From contig CM037469.1 of NCBI GenBank assembly GCA_021014325.1, positions 15,008,663 to 15,072,662 on the forward strand: a DNA stretch of 64,000 nucleotides. Reading direction: 5' to 3'. The position numbers were made by a program, and so were the translations under genes. Below are positions 54,741 through 64,000 of the stretch, piece by piece; position 1 is the stretch's first letter; each line of letters starts with the position of its first letter. A model generated the notes under the pieces. That model had not been told where the DNA came from, did not search any database, and was given only the letters and a program-made list of their open reading frames with translations. Origin of the DNA: Plazaster borealis (Eukaryota; Echinodermata; Asteroidea; Forcipulatida; Labidiasteridae).

Positions 54741-54750
54741 CTATACACTA

Positions 54751-55095
54751 GGGTTAGGGTTGGGGTTGGGGTTGGGGTTGGGGTTAGGGTTGGGGTCTGG
54801 GTCAGGGTCAGGGTTAGGGTCAGGGTTAGGGTTTGGGTTAGGGTTAGGGTTAGGGTTAGGGTTGGGGTTAGGGTTAGGGTTAGGGTTGGGGTTAGGGTTA
54901 GGATTAGGGTTGGGGTTAGGGTTAGGGTTAGGGTTAGGGTTTGGGTTAGGGTTAGGGTTAGGGTTAGGGTTAGGATTAGGGTTTGGGTTAGGGTTAGGGT
55001 TAGGATTAGGGTTGGGGTCTGGGTCAGGGTTAGGGTTAGAGTCAGGGTCAGGGTTGAGGTTTGGGTTGGGGTTGGGATTATGATTAGGATTAAGA
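54751..55095. repeat. Interstitial telomere-like tract (GGGTTA)n with variants
   Basis: About 55 hexamers in G-rich + orientation are mostly GGGTTA. Blocks of GGGGTT, GGGTCA and GGGTCT are interspersed, decaying to GGATTA at the right end. The Gly-Leu and Asn-Pro frames are by-products. TTAGGG is the standard metazoan telomere repeat. Variants and flanking unique DNA show this is internal, not a chromosome end. Confidence 0.95.
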
Positions 55096-56125
55096 ACATA
55101 CATTAGGGGTGTCGGAACATAGGGGTGTAACTACATAGGTGTATAACAAAAATGCAATTTATTTTGAAAACCTAAGAAAAATCTATCAATCTTATTAATA
55201 CCAAAAGTGCCTTTGCTGATGGTGATAAACATGGTGATAAACATAGTGATAAACATGGTTATAAACACGAAGAGAAGACAAAGAAGAAACAATAGTTCTT
55301 AGATGTGGAAGGGAAAGCCCAGGATGGTTAAGAAAAACAAAAACATAATCATAACTGAAGACGCAGTATGCAAAGTTGGCTCCAAGGTGGAACTCAAATT
55401 TTACTAGCATGATTTCAAAATTGGTCGACTATACATGTACATGTAGATGGAAATTTGCATAGCTGTACATCTAACCAGGATGATCCTCCTGCCCTTCAAT
55501 ATTTTAACCAAGGTCTTTTTCAATTGAATGTGCAAGTCTCACGCATATCCAAAACGAGAAAAAAAACTTGAACCAAGACTATAGTTTTCCATGAAAATAA
55601 AATCTTCTTTTAAAATTATATTTAGATACAAAATTCTTGAAGATAAAAATACCCATAGCAAGTTGTTATAAATAAATTTTCAATTATTGTATAATACAAT
55701 AATATTTGTACAAATTAACATTAAAACAAAATTTAAACTTGGGACGAGGATGCTTATTGTTAGAAACCCCATTTGCCAATCATGCCCGAATGTGTGCGTC
55801 TTTCACATAGGTTTGATGACAACATGCTCGTCAGTCGGGCAGCATTCTTAATTCTTTACAAGAAACTGGAAACGGAGAAGGTCAAGTTTTATATTCGGGT
55901 TTTCTTCATTATTTTGTAGAATTGGTTTTACTTTCATATTTTTTTATCATTATTTTGTTGAATTGGTTTTACTTTCATATTGTTGATCACTTAGTATTAC
56001 ATTCCCAACATCATGTATCATGTTCATGTTCATGGCCATGCATGTTATAACTAAAATAATTGACAAAACAATTGACGTAAAACTCCATATGGTTTGGACC
56101 ACAATGGTCCCAGAAGTTCAAATAT
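55096..56125. other. No gene seen; AT-rich
   Basis: There is a short tandem of ATGGTGATAAACAT at 55219-55265 and a tandem of GAATTGGTTTTACTTTCATA at about 55920 and 55960. No coding evidence. Confidence 0.45.
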
Positions 56126-56129
56126 AATA

Positions 56130-56400
56130 ATAATAATACACAACATTTATTAGGCGCTTAATACGGATGTTTCTAAGCGCACCATTGTCTGACTACAACT
56201 TTTTTTCCTGCAAGGTATGTGGAGCTACGTTTGAAGTATGAGGCCTGTTCATTTATAGCACCATGCAATGGTTTACAAGGTGCTGTGGCGTAATATACAT
56301 GTATGCTGCCGATCAGACCAGGAACACCGGGGCGAACCCCTTTTCTTTACGATAAGTGCACTGGGTACATTACACAACACACGTATGCGCAAGACTTGCA
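56130..56400 (-). mobile_element. tRNA-derived SINE family S, truncated minus copy
   Basis: AGGCGCTTAATACG, TTTACAAGGTGCTGTGGCGT, AACACCGGGGCGAACCCCTT and AAGTGCACTGGGTACATTAC match 39115-39510. The tRNA-like head is missing. Confidence 0.7.
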
Positions 56401-56774
56401 CAGTCTTTACAGGGTTCGCCTTAACTTTTTCAGCGACAAGGACACGCCAAGCTGGACTAGTGAGCTTGTCATTACACTTGTCCAGTCACTGCTTTTTAAC
56501 TCGTTCGTATTTCATATTAAATAGGGATGCTTTACAACACTGAAGTAGCCAGTAGGACCACTTGGAGAGAATTTTGACTGGCCCTCGGGTGTTTTATAGT
56601 CTGAGCAAAGGTCTGAGTCATTATGTCTCTTTTTTGGTTTATGAGATTCAGTGCTCAATATTTCCTGTGACACTCCGGGAAATTTACAAAAGAATGCGGC
56701 AGGACGAATTTAAGTTCAGTACGAATTTAATTAAAGAAGTCAGTTTATTGTATATTATTTGTTTTACCTATATA

Positions 56775-56945
56775 CACCGATGTGTATTTTAAGCAGTGTA
56801 TACTCAGTACTTTCCCCCAAGTTCTGTGAAAACAAATCCACAGGCAAATCACTCGGGTGGGATTTGAACCCACGACCTTTGCATTGCAAGAGCAGATGTC
56901 TTACCACTAGACCACCATGCTAGCCCGGTGGCTAGCAGGCAGTTA
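56775..56945 (-). mobile_element. tRNA-derived SINE family T, minus copy
   Basis: On the - strand it reads GCTAGCATGGTGGTCTAGTG, then GTGGGTTCAAATCCCACCCG (B box 56860-56870), then the body with GCCTGTGGATTTGTTTTCAC and ACACATCGGTGTA. It is collinear with 46095-46300. Confidence 0.8.
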
Positions 56946-57129
56946 GAATCCTATGTGTTAGCAGCAGGTACCCGGGGATAAACATCGGGATTAACCGGGG
57001 ATTAACATCGGGGATTAACAATCTATTAAATCGTTGCCGGACTCGCAAGGGAATCTAAATGCCAAGCTGGCAACAGCCAATCTCTTTCATCATACACACA
57101 TTGGTTTAACGTCTGTGATTACGGAATGC

Positions 57130-57412
57130 ACAAATCAACAAATTGTGATTCAGTAACTACTGTAGATGACAGTACTTATTCTAGTCATTGCAAAACCAGT
57201 GGTAAGCTTGGCCGGATTCGAACCCACAACCTTGTCATTGCAAGTCCTGCAGTCTTACCACTTGACCAAAAATCAACAAATTGTGATTCAGTAACTAGAC
57301 GACAGTACTTATTCTAGTCATTGAGAAAACCAGTGGTTAGCTTGGCTGGATTCGAACCCACAACCTTGTGATTGCAAGTCCTGCAGTCTAACCACTTGAC
57401 CACGGTGACCCC
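57130..57412 (-). mobile_element. Two tandem tRNA-like SINE units
   Basis: Unit 1 (about 57130-57268) and unit 2 (about 57272-57412) both contain, on the + strand, CAAATTGTGATTCAGTAACT, CAGTACTTATTCTAGTCATT, GATTCGAACCCACAACCTTG and AGTCCTGCAGTCT. On the - strand each is a tRNA-like head with B box GGTTCGAATCC and a short tail. The direct repeat of about 140 bp is nearly identical. Confidence 0.8.
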
Positions 57413-57419
57413 ACCATAG

Positions 57420-57826
57420 TACTGGTAAGTAGTCACAGCGTTCTCCCTTAACAGTTTTGTCTGCTGGCCAACTGCTAGTTATAACTTCTGAGGACCACTC
57501 AAAATTCAGTCCAAGTGGTCTGGCTAGCTAGTTGATTGCTTCCAAAAGCTTTAACCACTGACTGCACTGATTGTTCATATGGTTGCAAACTGAGGTACCA
57601 TACAAAATGACAGTGTTGACAGAAAACCGTAAAAGATGTGGACCAGTGAAAAGGCTAGTGGACCATTGAATTGACAAACTAACTGGTCCTGCTGGCTAGT
57701 CACTGAAATACAAATAGGCAAACCCTGACACCGAAACAGCAGTTTGAAAAGTAGTTTGACTTCAACCGAAATTTTCTCAAAACACAGAATCAGTTGAGGT
57801 TTGGTTTGCTGTGACACAACGTGTCT
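57420..57826. other. No feature seen
   Basis: CTAGTTATAACTTCTGAGGA and the surrounding CTGGCTAG words form weak local repeats. There is no coding frame with support. Confidence 0.4.
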
Positions 57827-58010
57827 AAAGCCCAGTTCATACTTCCTGCGAATGCTTTGTGCGAAGCGAAATTCGACGTCACAGCTCTGTTTTCGCTGCG
57901 AATGTTTCGCAGAATTTGAGCACAGCTTAACTGTTCCGAAATGTTCGTTGCGAAACGGTGTCGTCAAAATTCGAATCGCATCCGCATACAGGAAGTATGA
58001 ACCGGGCTTG
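57827..58010. mobile_element. Foldback element with 20-bp inverted ends
   Basis: The left end AAGCCCAGTTCATACTTCCT pairs with the inverted right end AGGAAGTATGAACCGGGCTT. The interior has TTCGCTGCGAATGTTTCGCA, a self-complementary core. ORFs across it on both strands are by-products of the symmetry. Confidence 0.85.
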
Positions 58011-58023
58011 AATCTCTTTTTAG

Positions 58024-58171
58024 TAGTGGTGGTTCTGAGAAGAAGCAGTGGTTTGACAACTCGACGTTTCAATCAGTATGCTCTGATCGTCTTCAGGAGA
58101 AACGATCAGAGAGCATACTGATCGAAACGACGAGTTGTCAAACCACCTGGTTCTTCTCAGAACCACCAACA
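58024..58171. repeat. Near-perfect palindrome (family K, about 65-bp arms)
   Basis: GTGGTGGTTCTGAGAAGAAG, GTTTGACAACTCGACGTTTC and AGTATGCTCTGATCGTCTTC are followed after about 6 bases by GATCAGAGAGCATACTGATC, GAAACGACGAGTTGTCAAAC and GGTTCTTCTCAGAACCACCA. Read on the - strand, each arm contains a CTGAAGA-hairpin-GAAAC type word order. Confidence 0.9.
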
Positions 58172-58220
58172 CTCAAACGAGATTTATACACATGGTGTCA
58201 CCGGCCACCGCAAACCTCAC

Positions 58221-58393
58221 CTGGGCCCAAATTCATAAAGCTGTTAGTGTTAAGCAGAAAATTCTGCTCCAAGTCACAGTCACAGCAATGGTAACTGTAT
58301 GGTATTTTGGCTGGTGACCTATTTTTCCTTAGCAAGAGTTTTCTGTGCTTAGCAAGTTTTTGTACTTACATGCTTTATGAAATTTGGCCCTGA
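58221..58393. mobile_element. Foldback family A copy, left arm shortened
   Basis: The ends TGGGCCCAAATTCATAAAGC and GCTTTATGAAATTTGGCCCT are inverted. The AAGCAAGAAATGAGTGGGGT part found in sister copies is deleted. Confidence 0.85.
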
Positions 58394-58454
58394 TTGTACT
58401 ACCACCATGCAAAGTTTTGGATCCTACAAAACACAGAATGTTAGCTTGCGGACG

Positions 58455-58515
58455 ATTTCACAGGACACCAAGGCAATGGCAAGGGGACATGGAGGCAATT
58501 GCCTCCGTTGGCTCC
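58455..58515 (-). repeat. Repeat G-family scrap
   Basis: CAGGACACCAAGGCAATGGC, AAGGGGACATGGAGGCAATT and GCCTCCGTTG match the cluster at 34590-35010. Confidence 0.65.
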
Positions 58516-58679
58516 CGTGTGAAGTACCAGGCCGAGCACTAGGAGCCAGACTATAGCGTTGAGTGCATTAAGCATGCAAACTCTGTCAAATTCAAAGTAT
58601 ATACAGCTGTTAGCAGATGGTCCTATCGTGTACCACTTACAATCTCTCACACTGTGATCAAGTCACGGGGATAAGCTCA

Positions 58680-59335
58680 CGACATGTGTACTTGTAATTC
58701 ATGAGCTCTTAAATGATTTATTTTAAGGTTTAATGTACATATACAAGGGCTTGGGGTTGTCAGTATTTTTTAAGTAGTTCGTAGTGCCAATTAGATATTG
58801 ATAATGCCATTGCAGTAGAGTACTTTATTCACTGTTGAAGATGAATTACAATAAACTACAATTGTACTTATTGCATGAATGCACATAATTAATTATGTTT
58901 GGGCTCATTATGGAGTTTAACTGTAAGTCTATTATTATTGGTAACTTATTGAATTTTTTGCATCTATTATTCATTTTCTACAACTATTTTTTAACTAGTT
59001 TACCTTTTTAGCTTACTGTGTATTTGGCTGGTCCAGACGAAAATGTTTGTAAAATTGTTTAATTATCGTTGTTTTTAATTCGTTTTGTTTAATCCATTTG
59101 CTTGTATTCAGCGCCTTGAGGCGCAACCGATCTGCAACTGTTTGCGCTCTATAAATCTCTCTTTATTATAATATTATTATTATATTATTATAGCCATTTT
59201 TAAAAATATTATTAAATCTTTATTTGCGGGTTTCATTTTGGGTTTTTTCTACCAGAGCTACACACATACTGCGCCTTGAACACCCAGCAGGGTGGATATG
59301 TGCGCATTACAAGTCTTATTATTATTATTTATTAT
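58680..59335. other. No gene; AT-rich with a TTGAGGCGC segment
   Basis: CAGCGCCTTGAGGCGCAACC followed by ATTATTATTA repeats (59160-59200, 59315-59340) looks like the 3' tail of a SINE or LINE. A related CTGCGCCTTGAACACCCAGC lies at 59269. Confidence 0.45.
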
Positions 59336-59338
59336 TAT

Positions 59339-59525
59339 TTGCATCTTGCAATCAGGGAGATTTTTGTACAACAATCAGGGAGCTAGTTAGAAGTGCATTC
59401 AACACAATAGGGACAAATGTTCTATAATCAGAAAGATTTTCAAATTTGTTCATCAGAACATGACAAGAATGGTTTATTTTCAGGGAACTTTCTGCAGAAT
59501 CAGGGAGAGTTGGCAACTCTGTTCT
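59339..59525. repeat. Dispersed repeat F, copy 3
   Basis: GCATCTTGCAATCAGGGAGA, AACACAATAGGGACAAATGT and TTTTCAGGGAACTTTCTGCA, then GAATCAGGGAGAGTTGGCA, as in 12395 and 42740. Confidence 0.85.
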
Positions 59526-59857
59526 GCTAACGAGTTGCAAACTTCTCTGTTCCTCAAACTATAAAAACCATATTCCAATATTCCAATTTCTAAGAAGTTC
59601 TGTTGATCACAGCATAATAATCTTAAGTGATTTTTGATTCATTAATGATTTACACGTCTATTTTATCAAAAATAAAAATCTATTTTAGGGTCAATGATTT
59701 TCTGGTTACCATTTTGTAATGACTCTGAAAATTACTTTTTATGTTTTAACAAGTCATCGATTTCCTTTTGAACTGAAAAATGTTCTGCATAAATTTTCAG
59801 TTCTAACATTTCAATCTGAAAACAGAGTATTTTTTGTCTAGGGCCTGCTGGTGACCT

Positions 59858-60106
59858 GTGAGGGCCTAAGCAGAAAAACTTTACTTACCAATTTTCTACA
59901 AATGAAAATTAAGCAGGAAACCGGTTACAGTAGGTGTACGTGTGACATGGTATTTTGACTGGTAGCCGTAATCTGGGCCCAACTTCATAGAGCTGCTGAA
60001 GCAGAATTTGTTTCTGCTTAGCAAAACTAAGCAGGATACCACTTACACTCAGCACATATGTAAAATGGTATTTTAGCTGGTAACCTTATTCTGGTAAGTA
60101 TAATTT
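59858..60106. mobile_element. Foldback family A: two truncated copies
   Basis: The first (to about 59970) has AAGCAGGAAACCGGTTACAG and TGGTATTTTGACTGGTAGCC without clean ends. The second starts TGGGCCCAACTTCATAGAGC and stops at TTCTGGTAAGTATAATTT, where family B sequence begins without a gap. Confidence 0.75.
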
Positions 60107-60408
60107 GAATCTGAGAAGCGTTACTGCAGTAATGTTTCTCAGATTGTGTATTCCTATTGCAGATTATTCTTCCTGCATGGACATAACCGCTCCAGATCTT
60201 CGGCAATATCTCAAAAACGCTACCACCTTTTGAAATGAAATTTTCACAGGTTAGTTTTATCATGGTTTTATGGTATAAATCACTTTGTGCAATCTTCATA
60301 TCAGAAATGACCAGCAAGTGGGGATACTCAGAATGTTCCTCAAAAGCATGTTTAGATTGAAACAAACAATGGGTTCCAACTACCAAACGTATACAGACCC
60401 TTTAACAT
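60107..60408. mobile_element. Foldback family B copy joined to family A
   Basis: It starts GAATCTGAGAAGCGTTACTG in mid-element and ends ACCAAACGTATACAGACCCT. An extra segment of about 70 bp (GTGCAATCTTCATATCAGAA and on) interrupts the usual AGTTTTATGGTATA...AGATTGAAACAAACA passage. Confidence 0.75.
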
Positions 60409-60471
60409 ATTTTCTTATGTTAATTCATCTTGTCTCAAAATGAAAAAATATTAATTTGTGTCTATCACCTG

Positions 60472-60666
60472 GACCCAATTTCATAGAGCTGCTTAAGCAC
60501 AACAAGTAGCTTAGCACAACAAAATGTTGCTTACCAGAATAAGGTTACCAGCCAAACTACCATGTCACATGTACAATTTGTGACTGGTATCCTGCTCATT
60601 TCTGCTTAGCAGACAATTGTGAAGCAATATTTTCTGCTTAAGCAGGCTCTATGAAAATTGGGCCCT
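60472..60666. mobile_element. Foldback family A copy
   Basis: The ends GGACCCAATTTCATAGAGCT and GCTCTATGAAAATTGGGCCC are inverted. The centre is TAAGGTTACCAGCCAAACTA. It is nearly full length. Confidence 0.9.
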
Positions 60667-61181
60667 GATGCTAGAGTATAGGTAAATTGACGCCATGGTA
60701 TAGCTCTATAAGTCCAACCCACTGACAATCTCTTCACATATACCCTGATGTACAAAGTATAATTCCATCCGAATGACAATCTGACATGTCTCTTTCTTCA
60801 AGCCATAAATATATATGGGTATGCAAGGAATGTTAGGCTGTCCAAAAATACATTTCTGCATAAACACTGACTTTAACTTTGGTTGTGGTTATAAGGGCTG
60901 GCTAGCCATCCGGCAGTGGTGAGAGGGACAGACCCGGAGAGTGCAATGCAATACGGAGCGCGTTGGTTTACATACACTGTGGGTTACCGGTAAATAATGT
61001 CTCTGAGTTTACGTGAACTGTGCGCATGTTGACCTTAGACAGAATGGGTTCTAAAATTAATTTGAACTTCAAAGTCTATACTTTATAAACTACACACAGA
61101 TGGTTTATTGTGTTTTAGTCAGGTTGACGGACATGCAATAATGATTTGGAACTGTTTCTCATGAGAATGTCAAAGTGACCT
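60667..61181. other. No feature seen
   Basis: This is unique-looking DNA without coding frames. A GC-richer patch lies at 60895-60970. Confidence 0.4.
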
Positions 61182-61321
61182 GGGGTCGACTTCACAAAAC
61201 TCTTCCTAACTTAGGACTAGTCCTAGGCAATGCTCAGAGATAAGACTAGTCTTAAGTTAAGACCAGTTACTGGTCCTAACTTCAGATAAGACTAGTCTGA
61301 TCTCTTTGTGAAATCGACCCC
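61182..61321. mobile_element. Small foldback family D-like copy
   Basis: The ends GGGGTCGACTTCACAAA and TTTGTGAAATCGACCCC are inverted. The interior has repeated TAGGACTAGTCCTA and AGATAAGACTAGTCT words, so it folds repeatedly. Confidence 0.8.
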
Positions 61322-61384
61322 AGACTGTTTAATTTTCAGTCTCATTTTTGGTCTTGTGGGTTTCCATGAAGGACTACAAGGAGG

Positions 61385-61505
61385 GAGACATCATGATCAC
61401 ATCAGGGCTTGAATAATTGGGAGAAAAATCCACAAGACCACAGGGCTTGTAGCACAAAATGTATCATTTTTTGTGCAAGACCAGAATCAAAATGAGAAAA
61501 AAACT
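61385..61505 (-). repeat. Dispersed repeat H, minus copy
   Basis: AAATCCACAAGACCACAGGG, then GCTTGTAGC and GCAAGACCAGAATCAAAATG is the reverse complement of 62880-62940 (GATTCTGGTCTTGTAAAAAT, CACAAGCCCTGCAGTCTTGT). Confidence 0.7.
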
Positions 61506-61605
61506 GCCACATTCCTGACAACATGCATTTAAATGGGGTTTTATAAATAATAATTGCACTAAGACATGTAAGAGAAGATTTATCTCATTTGTCTCTTTGA
61601 GTATT

Positions 61606-61943
61606 AAAGGTATTGTACACTTTTGGTAACAGCTCAAAATCAGTGTCCACATTTTGTGTGATTCAACATAATGCATGAATAAACAAACCTGTGAAAGTTT
61701 GAGCTCAATTGGTCATCGAGATCACAAGAAAATAGTGAAAAGAGACCTTATGTGTTTTCTGTTGTTTCAAATTATCGCGCGTGATAAAAACTATTGTTTT
61801 ACTCATTTCTCAGAAACGATAGCATTTTAGGCAGAAATATATTAAGGAACCCTTTCAACCATTACTTACTTTAAATCATGTAAGTTGTGTGTGAATCTGT
61901 GAACATTTGTGTTTTTTGATCTTACCAATAGTGTACAGGGCCT
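61606..61943. mobile_element. Foldback family C, diverged copy
   Basis: The left end is AAAGGTATTGTACACTTTTG and the right end is AATAGTGTACAGGGCCTATG. Body blocks TTGAGCTCAATTGGTCATCG and ACTCATTTCTCAGAAACGAT follow the family order. Confidence 0.75.
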
Positions 61944-62268
61944 ATGAAATTTTAAATTCAAAGATAAACGTAGAGTAAAAAAAGGTTTCAATTCAGATTA
62001 CTTGGGCCAAACTTCAAAAATTTGGGTCCATAACGCCCCCCAGTTTTATATCAACCCTAGGGAGAACCCTAAATTTGTATCATGAATGAACTCCTGTACT
62101 ACCAGCTCTTTTACCGAACGGACTACGTAGTCATTTTAAAAATAATACAGACACTATTTATCCATGCATGTCTGAGCTTTCTTTCACAAGATGTGCCTCT
62201 TCTATGATAGGATCGGACACGGTTTCCAAAGCCGATACATTTACGCTTTTAAGTCACATCAGCCAGGG

Positions 62269-62458
62269 CCAAATTTCATAGAGCTGCTTAAGCAGAAAAT
62301 ATTGCTTTAACAATATTCTGCTGAGCAGAAATAAGCAGGATACCAGTCACAAATTGTACACGTGACATGGTAGTTTGGCTGGTAACCTTATTCTGGTAAG
62401 CAACATTTTGTTGCACTTAGCTACTTTTTCTGCTTAAGCAGCTCTATGAAATTGGGAT
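62269..62458. mobile_element. Foldback family A copy
   Basis: The ends AGGGCCAAATTTCATAGAGC and GCTCTATGAAATTGGGATCT are inverted. Both arms are complete and it is a good reference copy (TTGGCTGGTAACCTTATTCT centre). Confidence 0.9.
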
Positions 62459-62591
62459 CTGATCTGGGCCAACTTGTGAGATTCAGCATTCAAGCATACA
62501 AAGGACTGTCATAATGAAGAAATACTGTATAAATATTTAGGCAAAAGCGTCTATGACAACTCTTTCTAGTGTATATATTTTCACAGTATCC

Positions 62592-62960
62592 AGGGCTCGA
62601 AATTTACTCTGGACCGCAGGCCAGAGGCCAGTGATTTTAGCGTCGGGCCAGTAAACTCATGACCGGACAAGTCCGGTGTTCTTGTGTTTGACACTTGAAT
62701 AATAAAACCTCACTGTGTAATAAGTTTAAATGAAACCAAAAAAGTGTTGACTTTGAGCCTGATAAATATCTTTCAATTACGTTGAGTATCAAAGTATCCG
62801 TATCCATGAAACAAATGGGATAAAACTTCTCTTAGTGCTTGGTCAAGTTAAAGCAGTTTAGTAAAGTCTGTTCTCATTTAGATTCTGGTCTTGTAAAAAT
62901 GTTCTGGGCCACAAGCCCTGCAGTCTTGTGGATTTTACACCCAAATTCCCCAGGAATTTT
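62592..62960 (+). repeat. Dispersed repeat H, long copy
   Basis: AGGGCTCGAAATTTACTCTG, AGGCCAGTGATTTTAGCGTC, ACCGGACAAGTCCGGTGTTC and, further on, TTTAGATTCTGGTCTTGTAA. The copy at 6320 keeps the first part, and 61385 (-) keeps the last. Confidence 0.75.
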
Positions 62961-63079
62961 CAAAACTGTGCTTATCTTTTGTTTCAAAAACCCTACTGTG
63001 GACATGGTGAAATCTGGGGCATTCTAAATGGTTCTGTCTTTATGGTTTATGTGAATACGAAGTTGTGTCCCCCCCCCCA

Positions 63080-63585
63080 ACCGAATTAGTTTTTAAATGG
63101 TTGATACCTTCATTGGGAATTTTTTTTTAATCAGGATAAAAGTATATCCCGATCGAGATAGTTTTTTAAATGGTTGATACCTTTATTGGGCAAAAATCTT
63201 AATCAGGATAAAAGTACATGTATATCCCAATCGAGATAGTTTTTAAATGATTGATACCTTAAGGCAAAAGCATCTCAATCAGGATAACATAATCTCCCAA
63301 TCGGGATAGTTTTTAACTGATTGATACCTTTAGGCAAAAGCATCTCAATCAGGATGACATAATCTCCCAATCAGAATAGTTTTTAAATGGTTGATACTAT
63401 CTTAATCAGGATAAAAGTATATCCCAATCAGGATAGTTTTTAAATAGTTGATATCTTTATTAGGCAAACATCTTAATCAGGATAAAAGTATATCCCAATC
63501 GAGATAGTTTTTAATTGACTGATACCTTTAGGCAAAACATCTCAATCAGGATACCAGTATCTCCCAATCGGGGATAGTTTTTTTT
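63080..63585. repeat. Tandem array of 57-78 bp units, about eight copies
   Basis: ATAGTTTTTAAATGGTTGATACC-type words recur at about 63085, 63158, 63236, 63306, 63376, 63433, 63504 and 63574. Each unit carries CAATCAGGATAAAAGTATAT and CCCAATCGAG. Units alternate between a TTATTGGGCAAAAATC and a TTTAGGCAAAAGCATC version. Confidence 0.9.
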
Positions 63586-63589
63586 TGTG

Positions 63590-64000
63590 ATGACAACCTT
63601 TTTAGCATTGTGTGTACCGTACTGCACATGTACATACTCGGGATATCATTTGCCTCCCCATCACTTCACACGCACTGTGCATGCGTGTGAACGTGTATTA
63701 ATGTCAAATCATAAACCAAGGACACAGTCTTCATAAAATATAGCGAAAAAAATCAATGCACGGGGAAATGGTCCCCTGGCTACATTTATATTCAAATAGA
63801 TCAAATTGCTCCAGGGCACCAGTCCGCTAGTGAAAGGCGCATAATGTGTGTGCAATACGAATCAGGCCCAATGGTCCATTACAGCATCTAGCTGCTAAAG
63901 CATGGATGGTTGACACAGAAAGCCAAAGTTGACAGACCTTTGAGGAGTGGTGAACATAAATCAACATGATCACCCAAGAGTCGTTTATAATAAGCTTTAG
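63590..64000. other. No feature seen at the right edge
   Basis: This is unique-looking sequence with CGCACTGTGCATGCGTGTGA (inverted-repeat-like) at about 63669. There is no coding frame. Confidence 0.4.

Noticed and set aside
54674..55106. Four overlapping ORFs of 115-141 codons
   Set aside because: These are frames through the TTAGGG-type hexamer tract.
57575..58121. Opposed ORFs of 165 and 106 codons
   Set aside because: They run through two inverted-repeat elements, whose symmetry keeps both strands open. There are no protein motifs.

Overview
This window is AT-rich nuclear DNA of an animal. It has split genes with GT/AG introns, tRNA-derived SINEs, many short foldback (MITE-like) elements, degraded LINE ends and tandem arrays. 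The two recognisable genes and the style of dispersed repeats suggest an invertebrate deuterostome, most likely an echinoderm (perhaps a sea star). That placement is an inference and no species can be named from the sequence.

Two protein genes can be supported, and they point tail to tail. (1) At 1-6218 on the + strand lie the last six coding exons of mannose-6-phosphate isomerase (MPI/PMI), entered in mid-exon. They join in frame to about 317 residues and keep the zinc-site and active-site motifs, with a stop at 6216-6218 and an AATAAA at 6249. (2) At 21795-26195 on the - strand lie two exons that read as the C-terminal part of a NALCN-channel auxiliary factor (NALF1/NALF2, formerly FAM155; worm NLF-1). 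They are a 54-codon cysteine-rich exon (26033-26195) and a last exon with a hydrophobic tail (21795-22024). No 5' exon was found, so 26196-64000 is probably one long upstream intron of this gene or lies partly beyond its start.

Layout: 1-6.3 kb is MPI, with introns filled by foldback elements and SINEs. 6.9-8.2 kb is a tandem array of about 95 and 115 bp units, interrupted by a MITE with a visible target duplication. 9.2-10.3 kb holds a terminal-inverted-repeat element and a palindrome of about 215 bp. 10.3-21.8 kb has low gene content, a 12-bp minisatellite at 18.6-19.3 kb, and may include the 3' UTR of the NALF gene. 21.8-26.2 kb is the NALF 3' end, whose intron carries a 1.4-kb minisatellite. 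26.2-27.2 kb holds degenerate tandem copies of the splice-acceptor region of the cysteine-rich exon. 27-64 kb is repeat-dominated. It contains about 16 of the roughly 25 copies or fragments of one foldback family, two LINE 3' ends, several SINEs, tandem arrays at 33.6-36.6, 37.0-38.9, 43.1-43.8, 49.5-50.3 and 63.1-63.6 kb, and a telomere-like (TTAGGG-type) tract at 54.75-55.09 kb.

The two genes have no evident functional link (sugar-phosphate metabolism versus sodium-leak channel assembly). Most of the window's interest is in repeat biology: nested insertions, core amplification of a foldback element, a resolved empty/occupied insertion site, exon-edge duplication, and short hairpin-GAAAC motifs that recall hammerhead ribozymes.
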